NCBI GenBank assembly: GCA_946188165.1 | Contig: CAMHTW010000021.1 | Location: forward strand, 1-56,699 | DNA from: an uncultured Prevotella sp. | GTDB lineage: Bacteria; Bacteroidota; Bacteroidia; Bacteroidales; Bacteroidaceae | DNA length: 56,699 nt | Direction of reading: 5' to 3' | Shown: piece after piece, positions 36,138-45,211 of the stretch | Layout: each line of letters begins with the position of its first letter | How positions within the stretch are numbered: position 1 is the stretch's first letter | The notes under the pieces: model-generated | The model's database searches: none | What the model saw: only the letters and a program-made list of their open reading frames with translations | What the model was told of the DNA's origin: nothing | Program-made: the position numbers and the translations under genes

Positions 36138-36311
36138 TTATATATTTATAGTGCTAGCTATCTTATCTACATTCATGCTACGGGCCGAGGCATCGAAGAT
36201 GTCCTTGTAGACACCGCCCTGCCTATAAACTTCGTCAGGACTTCCATGCTGTACTACACGGCCTACGGTCGTAAGCATGGCGACCAGCATCATCTTCATT
36301 GTCCTTTTCAT
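36138..36311 (-). pseudogene. ABC-transporter C-terminal remnant behind a foreign signal-like start
   Basis: The first ~15 residues (MKRTMKMMLVAMLTT) look like the start of a secreted protein and follow a good promoter (36348-36355). The rest, GRVVQHGSPDEVYRQGG then VYKDIFDASARSMN, is the typical tail of an ABC transporter ATPase (G-x-x-x-x-x-G-[ST]-x-[DE]-E-L region onward). All Walker and signature motifs are absent. The simplest history is a deletion that joined the 5' end of one gene to the 3' end of another. Confidence 0.6.
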
Positions 36312-36347
36312 AATCGTTGGTGTTAGTTCCTGTTCATAAATCGTATG

Positions 36348-36355
36348 CAAAGGTA
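36348..36355 (-). promoter_or_regulatory. -7 box TACCTTTG of the remnant gene
   Basis: TACCTTTG on the minus strand, about 37 bases before the ATG at 36311. It may now drive the beta-helix gene downstream. Confidence 0.6.
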
Positions 36356-36540
36356 CGATTTAGCGAGCATAAAGCCAAATTTTTGAGCAGCGAATACAAA
36401 GAAATGTTTGCATTTCCTTTGTTGAGTCGTGATAAAATTGACCAAGGGTCACATTTTTTATGAACTTTTTCGTGCGTGAGTATCTCCATCAGTCATTTTC
36501 TCTCTTCCATATTACACTACATATTTCAAAATTATTTCTG

Positions 36541-37095
36541 AATTTCTCCATTTTTAGTGACATAGTGACATAATATTTGTGCTATTATTTGAATATCAGA
36601 TAATTATACGACTATTTGCAAGGCACTTAGTGACATAAAAGTGACATAGAAGTGACATAAAAACGACATAAATCTGGCATTTTTCCGTATTTATCGCCAC
36701 TTTAACCGCTCTTATGGATGCTAACTGTTGCCTAGTATACTCGCTCATCGCGTTATTAGTGCTTTCACTATCTGAGATTATGCCTTGTTAAAGAATTCTC
36801 TAGAGAATTGAACCGCATGCACTAATCTCCTCAATCTTTAGAGGCCTACTAACGCTTAAACTCTCTAGAGAATTGAACAGCTACTCATAGTCTTTCAAGT
36901 TGCAATCCAGTATCTTTCTATCTGCTTGCTTACTATGCACCCATTACTTGCTTATAATATGCAAAGATGCCACTATTATGTCGTTTTTATGTCACTTCTA
37001 TGTCACTTTTATGTCACTAAACAATTTTATAACCTTTTGAAATATAATAAAATATCTTCAATTTATGTCATATGTCACTAGATTTTGAAATTTCT
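36541..37095. repeat. Non-coding element A: TGACA-iteron inverted repeats around a 304-base core
   Basis: No gene is visible from 36356 to 37342. The stretch holds a perfect 45-base inverted repeat (36627-36671 and 36976-37020) built of four 11-base units like AGTGACATAAA, plus looser outer TAGTGACAT copies (36555-36577; 37053-37077). The 304-base core carries the 16-base palindrome AATTCTCTAGAGAATT (36794-36809) and a second TTCTCTAGAGAA-like palindrome (36861-36874), with centres 65 bases apart. Element B at 51807-52696 has the same plan. Confidence 0.8.
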
Positions 37096-37318
37096 ACTAA
37101 ACCTTTTTCTGATTATCGATGATTTTCAAATGAAAATTGAATGATTTTCTCACTTCTTTCTGTCGCTTTTTATGATTCTCTAGAAAATTATGTTTTTTCG
37201 AACCTCTAATGATGAATGTTGCAGCATTTACAGTATTATTTTACTGTTGGACGAGACGTTAACCTGTCTCACTGTTTTTGTAGGTGAACACTATTCAGAT
37301 TAAAATGATGTAGAATAA

Positions 37319-37350
37319 TTTGGAAGATTGAGAAAATGTTCTTATCTTTG
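37319..37350 (+). promoter_or_regulatory. Promoter of the polyvalent-kinase remnant
   Basis: TTTG at 37319-37322 and TATCTTTG at 37343-37350 with a 20-base spacer. It sets the start at 37367 rather than at the in-frame codon at 37328. Confidence 0.75.
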
Positions 37351-37366
37351 CAGAAACAAAAACGTT

Positions 37367-37717
37367 ATGAGCAATGACATTCTTGAATCAGTTTCACAAA
37401 GAGGCTATGGAGCGTACGATGCGGAAAATCGAAGAATCAAAGAAATCTCCGATGAACTCCAAAGACTTTGCCGACTACATGAGGCGCAACCTAGAACAGG
37501 CCAAGAAGATAGAAGCCGCTTCGAAATAGAGCAACGTGTAGCCGAACAATACGCAAAATCTGTGGGGATGTGGATTCCTATGGACGAGGTGTTTGATTTG
37601 GGCATTCCTGGCCCAAGCGGTAACGAGAATGATACCTATGTGGCTAAAGATACCATCTTCAAGGTGAACAATCTATTGAATAGTGGCAGCAAAAGAAGCG
37701 GGGTCGGTTCCGAATGA
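37367..37717 (+). pseudogene. Truncated 'putative polyvalent protein kinase' N terminus
   Basis: A 116-residue frame. EQYAKSVGMWIPMDEVFDLG and PSGNENDTYVAKDTIFKVNNL resemble the N terminus of the kinase-like domain found in phage and plasmid polyvalent proteins of Bacteroidota. The chain stops after NSGSKRSGVGSE, before any ATP-binding or catalytic motif, so it is probably a broken relic. It has an intact promoter and lies next to element A, marking this zone as a past site of mobile DNA. Confidence 0.55.
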
Positions 37718-37826
37718 TCAAAAGTTACAATATTTAATTGATAATTGATAATTGATAATTTAAGAGTTTTTTACGAACCAATTTAAATAATGTAAGGCTG
37801 AGTTTGCAAAACTCATAAAAAAGGAC

Positions 37827-37834
37827 TAACTTTG
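37827..37834 (+). promoter_or_regulatory. -7 box TAACTTTG of the CobW-family gene
   Basis: TAACTTTG 31 bases before the ATG at 37866. A small hairpin TGAGTTT-GCA-AAACTCA lies just upstream (about 37799-37815), likely ending upstream transcription. Confidence 0.6.
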
Positions 37835-37865
37835 CACGCCAAAACAGAATAAACGAATAAAGAAA

Positions 37866-38990
37866 ATGGAACCAATCAAGAATATTCCCGTATTGCTTTT
37901 GACGGGTTATCTGGGCAGTGGAAAGACTACATTGCTGAATCGCATCCTGAAGAATCAGGAGGGTATTAAGTTTGCTGTGATTGTCAATGATATCGGCGAG
38001 GTGAACATTGATGCCGACTTGATAGAGAAGGGTGGAGTAGTAGGTCAGAAGGACGACTCGCTGGTTGCTCTGCAGAACGGTTGTATCTGTTGTACTTTGA
38101 AGATGGACTTGGTAGAGCAGTTGCGCGACATTACCCGTATGCACCGCTTCGACTATATTGTTATCGAGGCCAGTGGCATCTGCGAGCCTGCGCCTATCGC
38201 CCAGACCATTTGCAGCATTCCTACGCTTGGACCAGAATACATCAAGGATGGCTATGTCCAGCTCGACTGCATCGTTACGGTAGTTGATGCCCTACGTATG
38301 CGTGATGAGTTCAAGAATGGCAACGATTTGTTGCGCAAACACATCGACGAGGAGGATATTGAGAATCTGGTTATCCAGCAGATAGAGTTCTGCAACATGA
38401 TTCTGCTGAACAAGGCTTCTGAGGTTTCGAAGGATGAACTGGCTGAAGTCAGGCAGATTATCCGTGCCATCCAGCCCAAGGCCGAAATCATTGAGTGCGA
38501 CTATGGCAATGTAGAGCTGAACAAGATTCTGCATACGGAGAAGTTTAACTTCGACGAAGTAGCTACCTCAGCCACTTGGATTCATGAATTGGAGCATGAT
38601 CACGATGATGAGGGCGAGGCCGAGGAGTATGGCATCGGCACCTTCGTCTACTATGCCCGCCGTCCGTTCAACCTTGGGTTCTTCGACGATTTTGTAGCCC
38701 GCAAATGGCCAAAGAACATCATACGTGCCAAGGGTATCTGCTACTTCAAGGGTGAGGAGGACGTGTGCTATGTCTTCGAGCAGGCAGGCCGTCAAGTGTC
38801 GCTGCGTGATGCCGGTCAGTGGTATGCCACTATGCCGAAGGACGAACTGGAGAACATGATGGCCACGAACCCTCAGTTGCGCAAGGATTGGGACGCCCAA
38901 TACGGCGACCGTATGCAAAAACTGGTCTTCATCGGGCAACACCTCGACAAAGACCAGATTACGGAAGCACTCGACTTCTGTTTAGTATAA
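37866..38990 (+). CDS. CobW/COG0523 metal-chaperone GTPase
   Basis: A 374-residue cytoplasmic GTPase. Walker A in LTGYLGSGKTTLLNRIL, the metal-binding CxCC motif in NGCICCTLKMDL, a NKxx motif in ILLNKASEV, and a His/Asp-rich stretch HELEHDHDDEGEAEE before the C-terminal CobW_C domain. This family delivers zinc or cobalt to client enzymes. Whether this one serves cobalt or zinc is not decided by sequence; it converges on a BtuB-like receptor and the genome region also encodes a B12 methyltransferase, which hints at cobalamin. Confidence 0.9.
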   Translation: MEPIKNIPVLLLTGYLGSGKTTLLNRILKNQEGIKFAVIVNDIGEVNIDADLIEKGGVVGQKDDSLVALQNGCICCTLKMDLVEQLRDITRMHRFDYIVIEASGICEPAPIAQTICSIPTLGPEYIKDGYVQLDCIVTVVDALRMRDEFKNGNDLLRKHIDEEDIENLVIQQIEFCNMILLNKASEVSKDELAEVRQIIRAIQPKAEIIECDYGNVELNKILHTEKFNFDEVATSATWIHELEHDHDDEGEAEEYGIGTFVYYARRPFNLGFFDDFVARKWPKNIIRAKGICYFKGEEDVCYVFEQAGRQVSLRDAGQWYATMPKDELENMMATNPQLRKDWDAQYGDRMQKLVFIGQHLDKDQITEALDFCLV

Positions 38991-41114
38991 CGATATCTTC
39001 ACACCTGCAGTCACCCATGCGCCAGGCTGCGGTACGTTGCCGTAGTCGACGTATCGGTGACTGGTCAGGTTGTTCCCTTCAACATAGAGAGCAAAGTTCT
39101 CTTCTTTCCAGGTTACCTTACCGTCCAAAACGGAGTAGGGGTGATAGTCCTTAACCGTTCCCTGCGTGTCGGTATAGCTGCCCATGCGGTCCTGATAGCG
39201 ATAGCCTATCATAGCCTCCAACTTTTCGGTCACCTGTACCGTCATCTGTGCCGTCACCTTATGGCGCAGGTATTCCAGCGAGTATTGTGATTGAAGGTAT
39301 GCGCGCTCGTCTTTCGACTGGTGCAGATGGCAGTAGGCTATTTGACCCTTAATCCGCGACCATGACCCCTGAACCGATATCTCCTGTCCGAAGGTATTCA
39401 CCTTGGTGTGGTTCACGCTCTGCCATACGGTCTCTCGCGTGTCCATCACCCAGTCTATCATGTTGCGGGCATGATGGTGGAAGATGCTGGCTTGCGCTGT
39501 CAACCATCGGGAGCTATATTTTACGCCACCCTCTACGGCCTGCATCTCCTCTGGTTTCAGATACTTGTCAGCCTTGTGACCACCCACGCTGTAGTAGAGT
39601 TCAGTGAACGACGGCATGCGTAATGATGAATTGTACGAGGCATACACCTTCCAATGGTCGCCCAATCGGAAGCTGGCGTCAATGCCAGGATAGAGTGTGA
39701 AGGGCATTTCGTTCCAGGTATTCTTCACAGCCACGAAACCAGCAGACAGTGTGAAGCGTTTCAGTAGAATGTTATGCTCCAAGTGGAAACTGAGGTTCGA
39801 ACGGTTCAATCCGTACTTGTAGTGTCCATGCGGATTGTTCAGTGGTTCGCCCAAATTGCCGCTCACAATGTCCTCGTTGCGGAATTCGGCACCAAAGGCA
39901 GTGCGTCCTGCAACCCAGTCGAAATAGCTGTTCAGATTGATGCCAAACACGTCTGTCCGATGGTGATTGAAAGGCACTTTTGACTCATCGCCACGAATCA
40001 GCTCAAACCTGTCGTACGAGCGGTTCCAGTAGATGCTGGGCTTGAAGTGCAACTCGTAACTCTTGCCTCTTCCTTCATACATCTTACATCTTACATCTCC
40101 CTGTAATGCTGTATATATTTTGGTTGTCTTTTCGTACTGTTCGTCGTACTTCGCGCTATAAAAGGTATTCGAACCAAAGCCTTTAGTACTTAAACCCACA
40201 TGCCAGTTCAAGCGTACTTGTTCGCTTCCGTACGCACCCTGATAAAACGCTTTACCACCACAATAATCGCTATTCAGTGCACCAGCCTTCGAACGCTGGT
40301 AACCGTCTGAGCGCGTAAAGCTGGCGCTGAGGGATGATGTAAGATGGCTGATGGCAGATGGCATAGAAATGCGTCCCGCCGCAGACAGATAGCCAAACGA
40401 GCCACCTTCTATCCGTGCTTGCGCCTTACTCCCCTCTCTACTTGGAGAGGGGTTGGGGGAGAGGCTCACAATACTCCCCTCTCTACTTGGAGAGGGGTTG
40501 GGGGAGAGGCTCACAATATTGATAGCTCCCACCAGCGACGAAGTGCCATACACGCGACCCGCAGGTCCCTCAAGCACCTCTATACGCTCAATGTCGCTGA
40601 CGTCGCACGGCAAGTCGAAGGCATTGTGGCCCGTTTGTGGGTCGCAGATGTTGATGCCGTTCAGCAGAATCGTAATCTGTTCGCTGGTGCTGCCCCTGAT
40701 GCCGATGTCCGTCTGGGCACCGATGGGGCCTCGCTGGCGCACGTCGACGCCAACCGCCATCTTCAGTAAGTCGTTAATACTTTGTACTGGCGCCGCCTGA
40801 ATGTCTTCGCGGCTCAGTACAGTGACCATTCTCGCTGCTTGCCCAAGTGCAAGCGGAGCGCGTGAACCCGTCACCTCGACGTCGTCGAGTGTCGCCTCTT
40901 TGTCTGGACTGTCGGCGATAGAATCGCTAACCACAGTCGCACCAGCCACACTAAGCGTATCAGTGGTGGTAACAGCTGCTGAACGCAGAGTCGCTACACT
41001 CAATACGCCAATGGTGACAACGCGACCAAGACAGGCAAACAAGGCATACCCCTTCCGTGTAAACTGTCGGAAGCGGAGGGCTTTGCGCTGATTGAATAAT
41101 GTCTTGTACTTCAT
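38982..41114 (-). CDS. BtuB-like TonB-dependent outer-membrane receptor
   Basis: A 710-residue protein. A long leader (KGYALFACLGRVVTIGVLSV) typical of Bacteroidota BtuB-like receptors precedes a plug domain (VEVTGSRAPLALGQAARMV; VLEGPAGRVYGTSSLVGAINI) and a 22-strand barrel ending in VTAGVKISLY. No SusD partner. Likely cargo is cobalamin or another corrinoid, by resemblance. Inside the plug, at about residues 205-235, SLSPNPSPSREGS occurs twice in tandem, produced by a 45-base DNA duplication (40428-40517). The 3' end overlaps the CobW gene by nine bases. Confidence 0.87.
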   Translation of the reverse strand: MKYKTLFNQRKALRFRQFTRKGYALFACLGRVVTIGVLSVATLRSAAVTTTDTLSVAGATVVSDSIADSPDKEATLDDVEVTGSRAPLALGQAARMVTVLSREDIQAAPVQSINDLLKMAVGVDVRQRGPIGAQTDIGIRGSTSEQITILLNGINICDPQTGHNAFDLPCDVSDIERIEVLEGPAGRVYGTSSLVGAINIVSLSPNPSPSREGSIVSLSPNPSPSREGSKAQARIEGGSFGYLSAAGRISMPSAISHLTSSLSASFTRSDGYQRSKAGALNSDYCGGKAFYQGAYGSEQVRLNWHVGLSTKGFGSNTFYSAKYDEQYEKTTKIYTALQGDVRCKMYEGRGKSYELHFKPSIYWNRSYDRFELIRGDESKVPFNHHRTDVFGINLNSYFDWVAGRTAFGAEFRNEDIVSGNLGEPLNNPHGHYKYGLNRSNLSFHLEHNILLKRFTLSAGFVAVKNTWNEMPFTLYPGIDASFRLGDHWKVYASYNSSLRMPSFTELYYSVGGHKADKYLKPEEMQAVEGGVKYSSRWLTAQASIFHHHARNMIDWVMDTRETVWQSVNHTKVNTFGQEISVQGSWSRIKGQIAYCHLHQSKDERAYLQSQYSLEYLRHKVTAQMTVQVTEKLEAMIGYRYQDRMGSYTDTQGTVKDYHPYSVLDGKVTWKEENFALYVEGNNLTSHRYVDYGNVPQPGAWVTAGVKISLY
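40428..40517. repeat. Perfect 45-base tandem duplication inside the TonB receptor
   Basis: Two identical 45-base units (40428-40472, 40473-40517). Each holds the palindrome CCCCTCTC...GAGAGGGG followed by TTGGGGGAGAGG, the same repeat type as in hemW and radA. Each unit is 15 codons, so the frame is kept. Confidence 0.95.
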
Positions 41115-41156
41115 GTTGTTAAATAATTATTTATTGCCTTTTGGGGCATGTTGAAT

Positions 41157-42203
41157 TCAGTTCTTCTTGCATTCTGCCCGAAGGTCTTCGAGTGCTTTAT
41201 ATTCTGCCGGATCAAACTTCACGATAGGAGCGATAGTCATTCTGGCGGCATTGCCAAGTCTTTTCTCAAGAATTTTATACTCTGTGTATTGGGAAAGAAT
41301 CTGTTCCTTCATCTCGTTTGTCAGGGGAAGCTCGCGCTCCAACCCCGATTCCCGTAGCATCACCCGACTTCTGGATGCTACAGATAGTTCGACATGCAGT
41401 AGTACATAACAGATAATATCGTAATAATCCTCTGGCTGGAAAACGTCTTTGACCGACTCAAGGTAATTTCCGGTAGGGGTGTCGTCCAGGTGTCCCTGCC
41501 TGATGGAGTCAAGCAGGCTTAGCTGTTTGTCGAGCCCAGTGTCCAGCCAGCTATGGATCATTCCGACATCGTAGAAGTAGGTCCAAACCAATAGGCCTCC
41601 CATCGTGGCAATGACAAAAATGAACTGCATGAGGGGATTGAAATGGAATGTGTTGTGGCATACATGTAGCACTGGTGCAACCACCAACAGCGAGACAACC
41701 ATGAGAGCGTCGCTGTTTCTGATGCCCAGTCCGGAACGTGAACGTAATATCAGACGGATGCCTAACATGAGTCCGGCAGCAATGACAGCACTGCAACCCA
41801 TGTGAATCAATGCCACCTCCAACCCTCTGAACAGTATAGTTCCGATGCTCATCCCATCGCCCAACAACAAATAGAACAGGTTCTCAAGGATGGAGAACCC
41901 ACCACCTACGGCAGCACCGCAGATGACACTATCGATGAAGAATACGATTTTCTTTCGGGTGGCTAACCAAAGGAGTGGGATGGCCTTGACGATTTCTTCC
42001 AGAACAGGATTGAAGAAATCAGACAGGTTCTCGGAGAGAAGCAGGCCTGTCAATTGGAACAGGGCGAAGCAGACCAATGCCGCCACCATCCCGCACAGCA
42101 CCTGCAAGAAGAGATTCTTGATGCTGATGAGTGAGAAATGATCAATCTTATAGACTACAAAGATGTAGATGACAATAGGGAGGATGGCAGCGACGAATAA
42201 CAT
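41157..42203 (-). CDS. PrsW-family intramembrane protease
   Basis: A 348-residue membrane protein with about seven hydrophobic segments in residues 1-215 and a soluble C-terminal region. Catalytic motifs of PrsW proteases: PVLEEIVKAIPLL (EExxK), GGGFSILENLFYL, ALIHMGCSAVIAAG and HVCHNTFHF. PrsW proteins cut anti-sigma factors or related membrane substrates. The start overlaps the stop of the outer-membrane protease gene (TAATG), so the two are translationally coupled. Confidence 0.82.
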   Translation of the reverse strand: MLFVAAILPIVIYIFVVYKIDHFSLISIKNLFLQVLCGMVAALVCFALFQLTGLLLSENLSDFFNPVLEEIVKAIPLLWLATRKKIVFFIDSVICGAAVGGGFSILENLFYLLLGDGMSIGTILFRGLEVALIHMGCSAVIAAGLMLGIRLILRSRSGLGIRNSDALMVVSLLVVAPVLHVCHNTFHFNPLMQFIFVIATMGGLLVWTYFYDVGMIHSWLDTGLDKQLSLLDSIRQGHLDDTPTGNYLESVKDVFQPEDYYDIICYVLLHVELSVASRSRVMLRESGLERELPLTNEMKEQILSQYTEYKILEKRLGNAARMTIAPIVKFDPAEYKALEDLRAECKKN

Positions 42204-45200
42204 TACAACAATTTGAGTGAGATCATAAATTCATTGTTTCCACGTCTTCCACCATCGAATCCTGCTGGTGCAAACAGATGACCGTAACCAATAGACAGCG
42301 TTGTCTTGAGATAGTTCAGGAACACCAGTTCGGTGGTCAGCTGGATACCTGTGCTGTAATACATCTTGTGTGATGAGTTCGGATTCCATGCGGAGAGCCC
42401 CGTTCCGAAGAGTGAGCACTGAATCCACGTCGGATAGCAGAACAGGGCACCGAAGTTGTTGAGGCGGAGCGGGCGCAGGTTGAGCTCTGCCGTTGCCTTG
42501 GCATAGGAGTGTGCTGAGATCGCATCAATGGCGGCACCAGGCATCGCCAAGGATGTACGATATTGGAAGGCGTTCCTGTTGTCAACATAGTTGTTGCGGA
42601 AACCGCCAAAATAGGTCGTGCCAAACACCGACTCTTCATCGCCGAAGTTGTGACCTGCTGCAGTGCGGAGCCAGAACGAGGTGTTTCTGTCAAAGGGCAG
42701 CAGTGTGCCGAAGTTGCCTGTAGCCTCTACAGAGGGATAGACTCGTCCGCCAGCCAGATAGCCATAGCCTTCAATGCCTAGCTCGTAGCCCTGTTCTTTC
42801 ATCACGCCGCCCAATGTGGTGCGGGTCTTTGACCACTTCCCGTAAACCGATGCCGTCTGCATCGACCTGACATCCTGCACCTCAATCTCCTGATACAAGG
42901 GCAGTGCATCCATGTCGCCGTAAGCAGCCACCGAGAAGCCCCATGATTTGTCATACGGTGAGATCAGCGTGTTGGAATAGTCGTAGGCCAGTTGCACCAC
43001 ATAGCCCTTACGGCTTTTTCGCATCGGACCGAAGAGGTCGTAAAAGTCTGTATGGTTCCAGGCGGCCTTGAGATTCCAGAAATAGTATTTCCAGTCGAAG
43101 TCAACATGGAATCTGTTCTTCCAGGCGTTGTTGCTCCAAGGGGATAGACCGACTGACAGTTTCATGCTGCTCAGTCCTACGGGGTCGTTCACGTTAAAGC
43201 GATAGCCCAACACGGGGGTCATGTGATTCCACGCCTTGGAATCGGTAAAACCGCTGATGATAGGATAGGCCCCTGCGAACTTCATCTCTTTAAAGACATT
43301 GTAGGAGGTAATGTTGTTATAGACATCGCCGAAGCTCTTCCTAGGCAGTGAGTCTCTGAGCAGCCCCACTTGTTCCATCGCCTCCTTATTGTTCTCGTAT
43401 GCCAGTTGACCGTAGAGTTTCACGGCATTGGCATCCTTCACCACCTCACGGGAAAGCAGGACGGGTTGCAATCCGTCGCGCTTGAACTGGAGCGCCAACA
43501 GCTGACCGGGCGTAATCTCCAATGGTGCAAAAAGGCCGATGTCGGTATTGGAAAGCATCTCCATCTCGCGTGTCTCTAAGTTGATCTGCCAGAGGTTGGA
43601 GACACCCGTATAGTAGGAGCTACCGATCAGGTATTTGTCATCGAGCGAAAAGCGGAACTGTCCTAAGTTGCTGTCTTTCCAGGTAATCAGTTTCACGGGC
43701 TTGAAGATCGCCTTTGCCAGTTCCTCGGTATTGAACAGCAGAAGTGTGTGCTCGCCGTTGTCGCCCTGACTGGTGAACGACAGCCATTTGCCGTCGTGAC
43801 TGATATCCGTGTCGAACACGCTGACACCAAACGGGAAGGCATAGATCACTTCAGGATTCTCTAAGTCGCGGTCCATGCGCACAATCGACTGTGTACCGCC
43901 ATTGGAGAAAAGGCCGTAAAGGCAGTCGTGGGTATTGTCATAAACAATACTGTTGATGCGCTGGAACTTCTTTTTCTTCACCACCTTCTCCTGCTGGATG
44001 TCATAGATCTCCAAGCCACGCATCCCCGCGTTGTTCGATGTATAGATGAGTCGCTGTCCTTTGCAGTCGAGGGCTACGTAAGCAGGGTCATAGAGCTGGA
44101 TGCCGTAGATGTCGTTCAGCCGCTTCTGCTCGCCTGTCTGCAGGTCGATCTCCGTCATGTGTGCAAAGTCGCCAGGTGCATTCATGGCGGCGTATGCTTT
44201 TTGGGTAGTAGGGTCATAGACGAATGGTGACACAGATCCCAGCGGCTCTTGGGTTAGCGGCTTGGTCTCTGTGATAGGATATTGGCGGATGGCAGCAAGG
44301 TTCTCTTCCTGATGTTTCTTCTCGTCCTCCTTCCAGTCGTTCCATACTTTTCTGAGGGATTGTCCATAGACTTTCTTAAACTGTTTTCCGAAAAAGGTGC
44401 GGCTGTCAGCCGTTCTGTTATAGAACTGGATCATCTTCTCGTAGCCGTAGGTCTTGGTGAGGTAGTTCACGAAGCGGGTGCCATAGAGATAGGCGTTGGC
44501 GCCAACCTGAAAATCCATCGTGGAACCTTCCGTTTCCAGCCCCACCACAGAGTAGAGTTTGTCGCCCCCGTCGATGATACTGCGGAAGTACATCTCGTCG
44601 TAGCCGCCTAAAGCACGTCCGACACCACCGCCGAGCCAGGTCTCCATGAAACAGGCGATACCCTCGTGATACCAACGGGGCGCATACCAACGGGGTACGC
44701 TCAGGTAGCTCCATAGGGCAGAGATGGGTTGAGAGTTGTCGGTGCCCACCTTCGTTCCGAAGAAGCGGCGCCAGTTGAGGTCGCGACGATTGTACTTGTC
44801 TGTCATGACGATGTGCGTATATTCGTGCTTGAACAACTGACGGTATCGTTCACTTGATGGGTTGATGTAATACGACATGTTCAACGGAGCCATGCCGATC
44901 TGTATAAGAGAACGCGGTAACGGCGTTGCTCCGCCGTTACCGTCGTCTTCCCAGTCTGTCAATAACAGCAAGGGCGCTTCTGGCTGATAGATGGAATCAC
45001 TGGTCCATATCTGCTGATGGAGCGCTTTGCCGTTCTGGTACATGCGTATCATGTGAGGGATGTAGCGCGATAGGTTCTTGTCAAAGAACACCAGCGTGGC
45101 TTCGTCCGTCTTATATTGGAAATAAGTCTGAGTCTGCCCCCAGGATAAGCTGGGCATCAGAGATAACAGAAGAAGAGCAATCCAGTTACGCATGTACGTC

Positions 45201-45211
45201 GTCGATATCAT
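42203..45211 (-). CDS. Outer-membrane metalloprotease-like protein with beta-propeller
   Basis: A 1002-residue protein with a signal peptide (MRNWIALLLLSLMPSLSWG after six residues). Residues about 30-300 look like a gluzincin-type peptidase: HEYTHIVMTD gives HExxH, and WYHEGIACFMETW about 55 residues later would supply the third ligand. Residues about 330-640 have repeated WD40/TolB-like blades (KWLSFTSQGDNGEHTLLLF, KYLIGSSYYTGVSNLW). The last ~330 residues look like a beta-barrel ending NNEFMISLKLL. So a surface or periplasmic protease tethered by its own barrel. It overlaps neighbours on both sides (ATGA, TAATG). Confidence 0.75.
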   Translation of the reverse strand: MISTTYMRNWIALLLLSLMPSLSWGQTQTYFQYKTDEATLVFFDKNLSRYIPHMIRMYQNGKALHQQIWTSDSIYQPEAPLLLLTDWEDDGNGGATPLPRSLIQIGMAPLNMSYYINPSSERYRQLFKHEYTHIVMTDKYNRRDLNWRRFFGTKVGTDNSQPISALWSYLSVPRWYAPRWYHEGIACFMETWLGGGVGRALGGYDEMYFRSIIDGGDKLYSVVGLETEGSTMDFQVGANAYLYGTRFVNYLTKTYGYEKMIQFYNRTADSRTFFGKQFKKVYGQSLRKVWNDWKEDEKKHQEENLAAIRQYPITETKPLTQEPLGSVSPFVYDPTTQKAYAAMNAPGDFAHMTEIDLQTGEQKRLNDIYGIQLYDPAYVALDCKGQRLIYTSNNAGMRGLEIYDIQQEKVVKKKKFQRINSIVYDNTHDCLYGLFSNGGTQSIVRMDRDLENPEVIYAFPFGVSVFDTDISHDGKWLSFTSQGDNGEHTLLLFNTEELAKAIFKPVKLITWKDSNLGQFRFSLDDKYLIGSSYYTGVSNLWQINLETREMEMLSNTDIGLFAPLEITPGQLLALQFKRDGLQPVLLSREVVKDANAVKLYGQLAYENNKEAMEQVGLLRDSLPRKSFGDVYNNITSYNVFKEMKFAGAYPIISGFTDSKAWNHMTPVLGYRFNVNDPVGLSSMKLSVGLSPWSNNAWKNRFHVDFDWKYYFWNLKAAWNHTDFYDLFGPMRKSRKGYVVQLAYDYSNTLISPYDKSWGFSVAAYGDMDALPLYQEIEVQDVRSMQTASVYGKWSKTRTTLGGVMKEQGYELGIEGYGYLAGGRVYPSVEATGNFGTLLPFDRNTSFWLRTAAGHNFGDEESVFGTTYFGGFRNNYVDNRNAFQYRTSLAMPGAAIDAISAHSYAKATAELNLRPLRLNNFGALFCYPTWIQCSLFGTGLSAWNPNSSHKMYYSTGIQLTTELVFLNYLKTTLSIGYGHLFAPAGFDGGRRGNNEFMISLKLL

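Noticed and set aside
44910..44941. 10-base inverted repeat GGTAACGGCG/CGCCGTTACC in the outer-membrane protease gene
   Set aside because: It encodes DDGNGGATPLPRS, which fits the conserved protein sequence, so the palindrome is probably chance.
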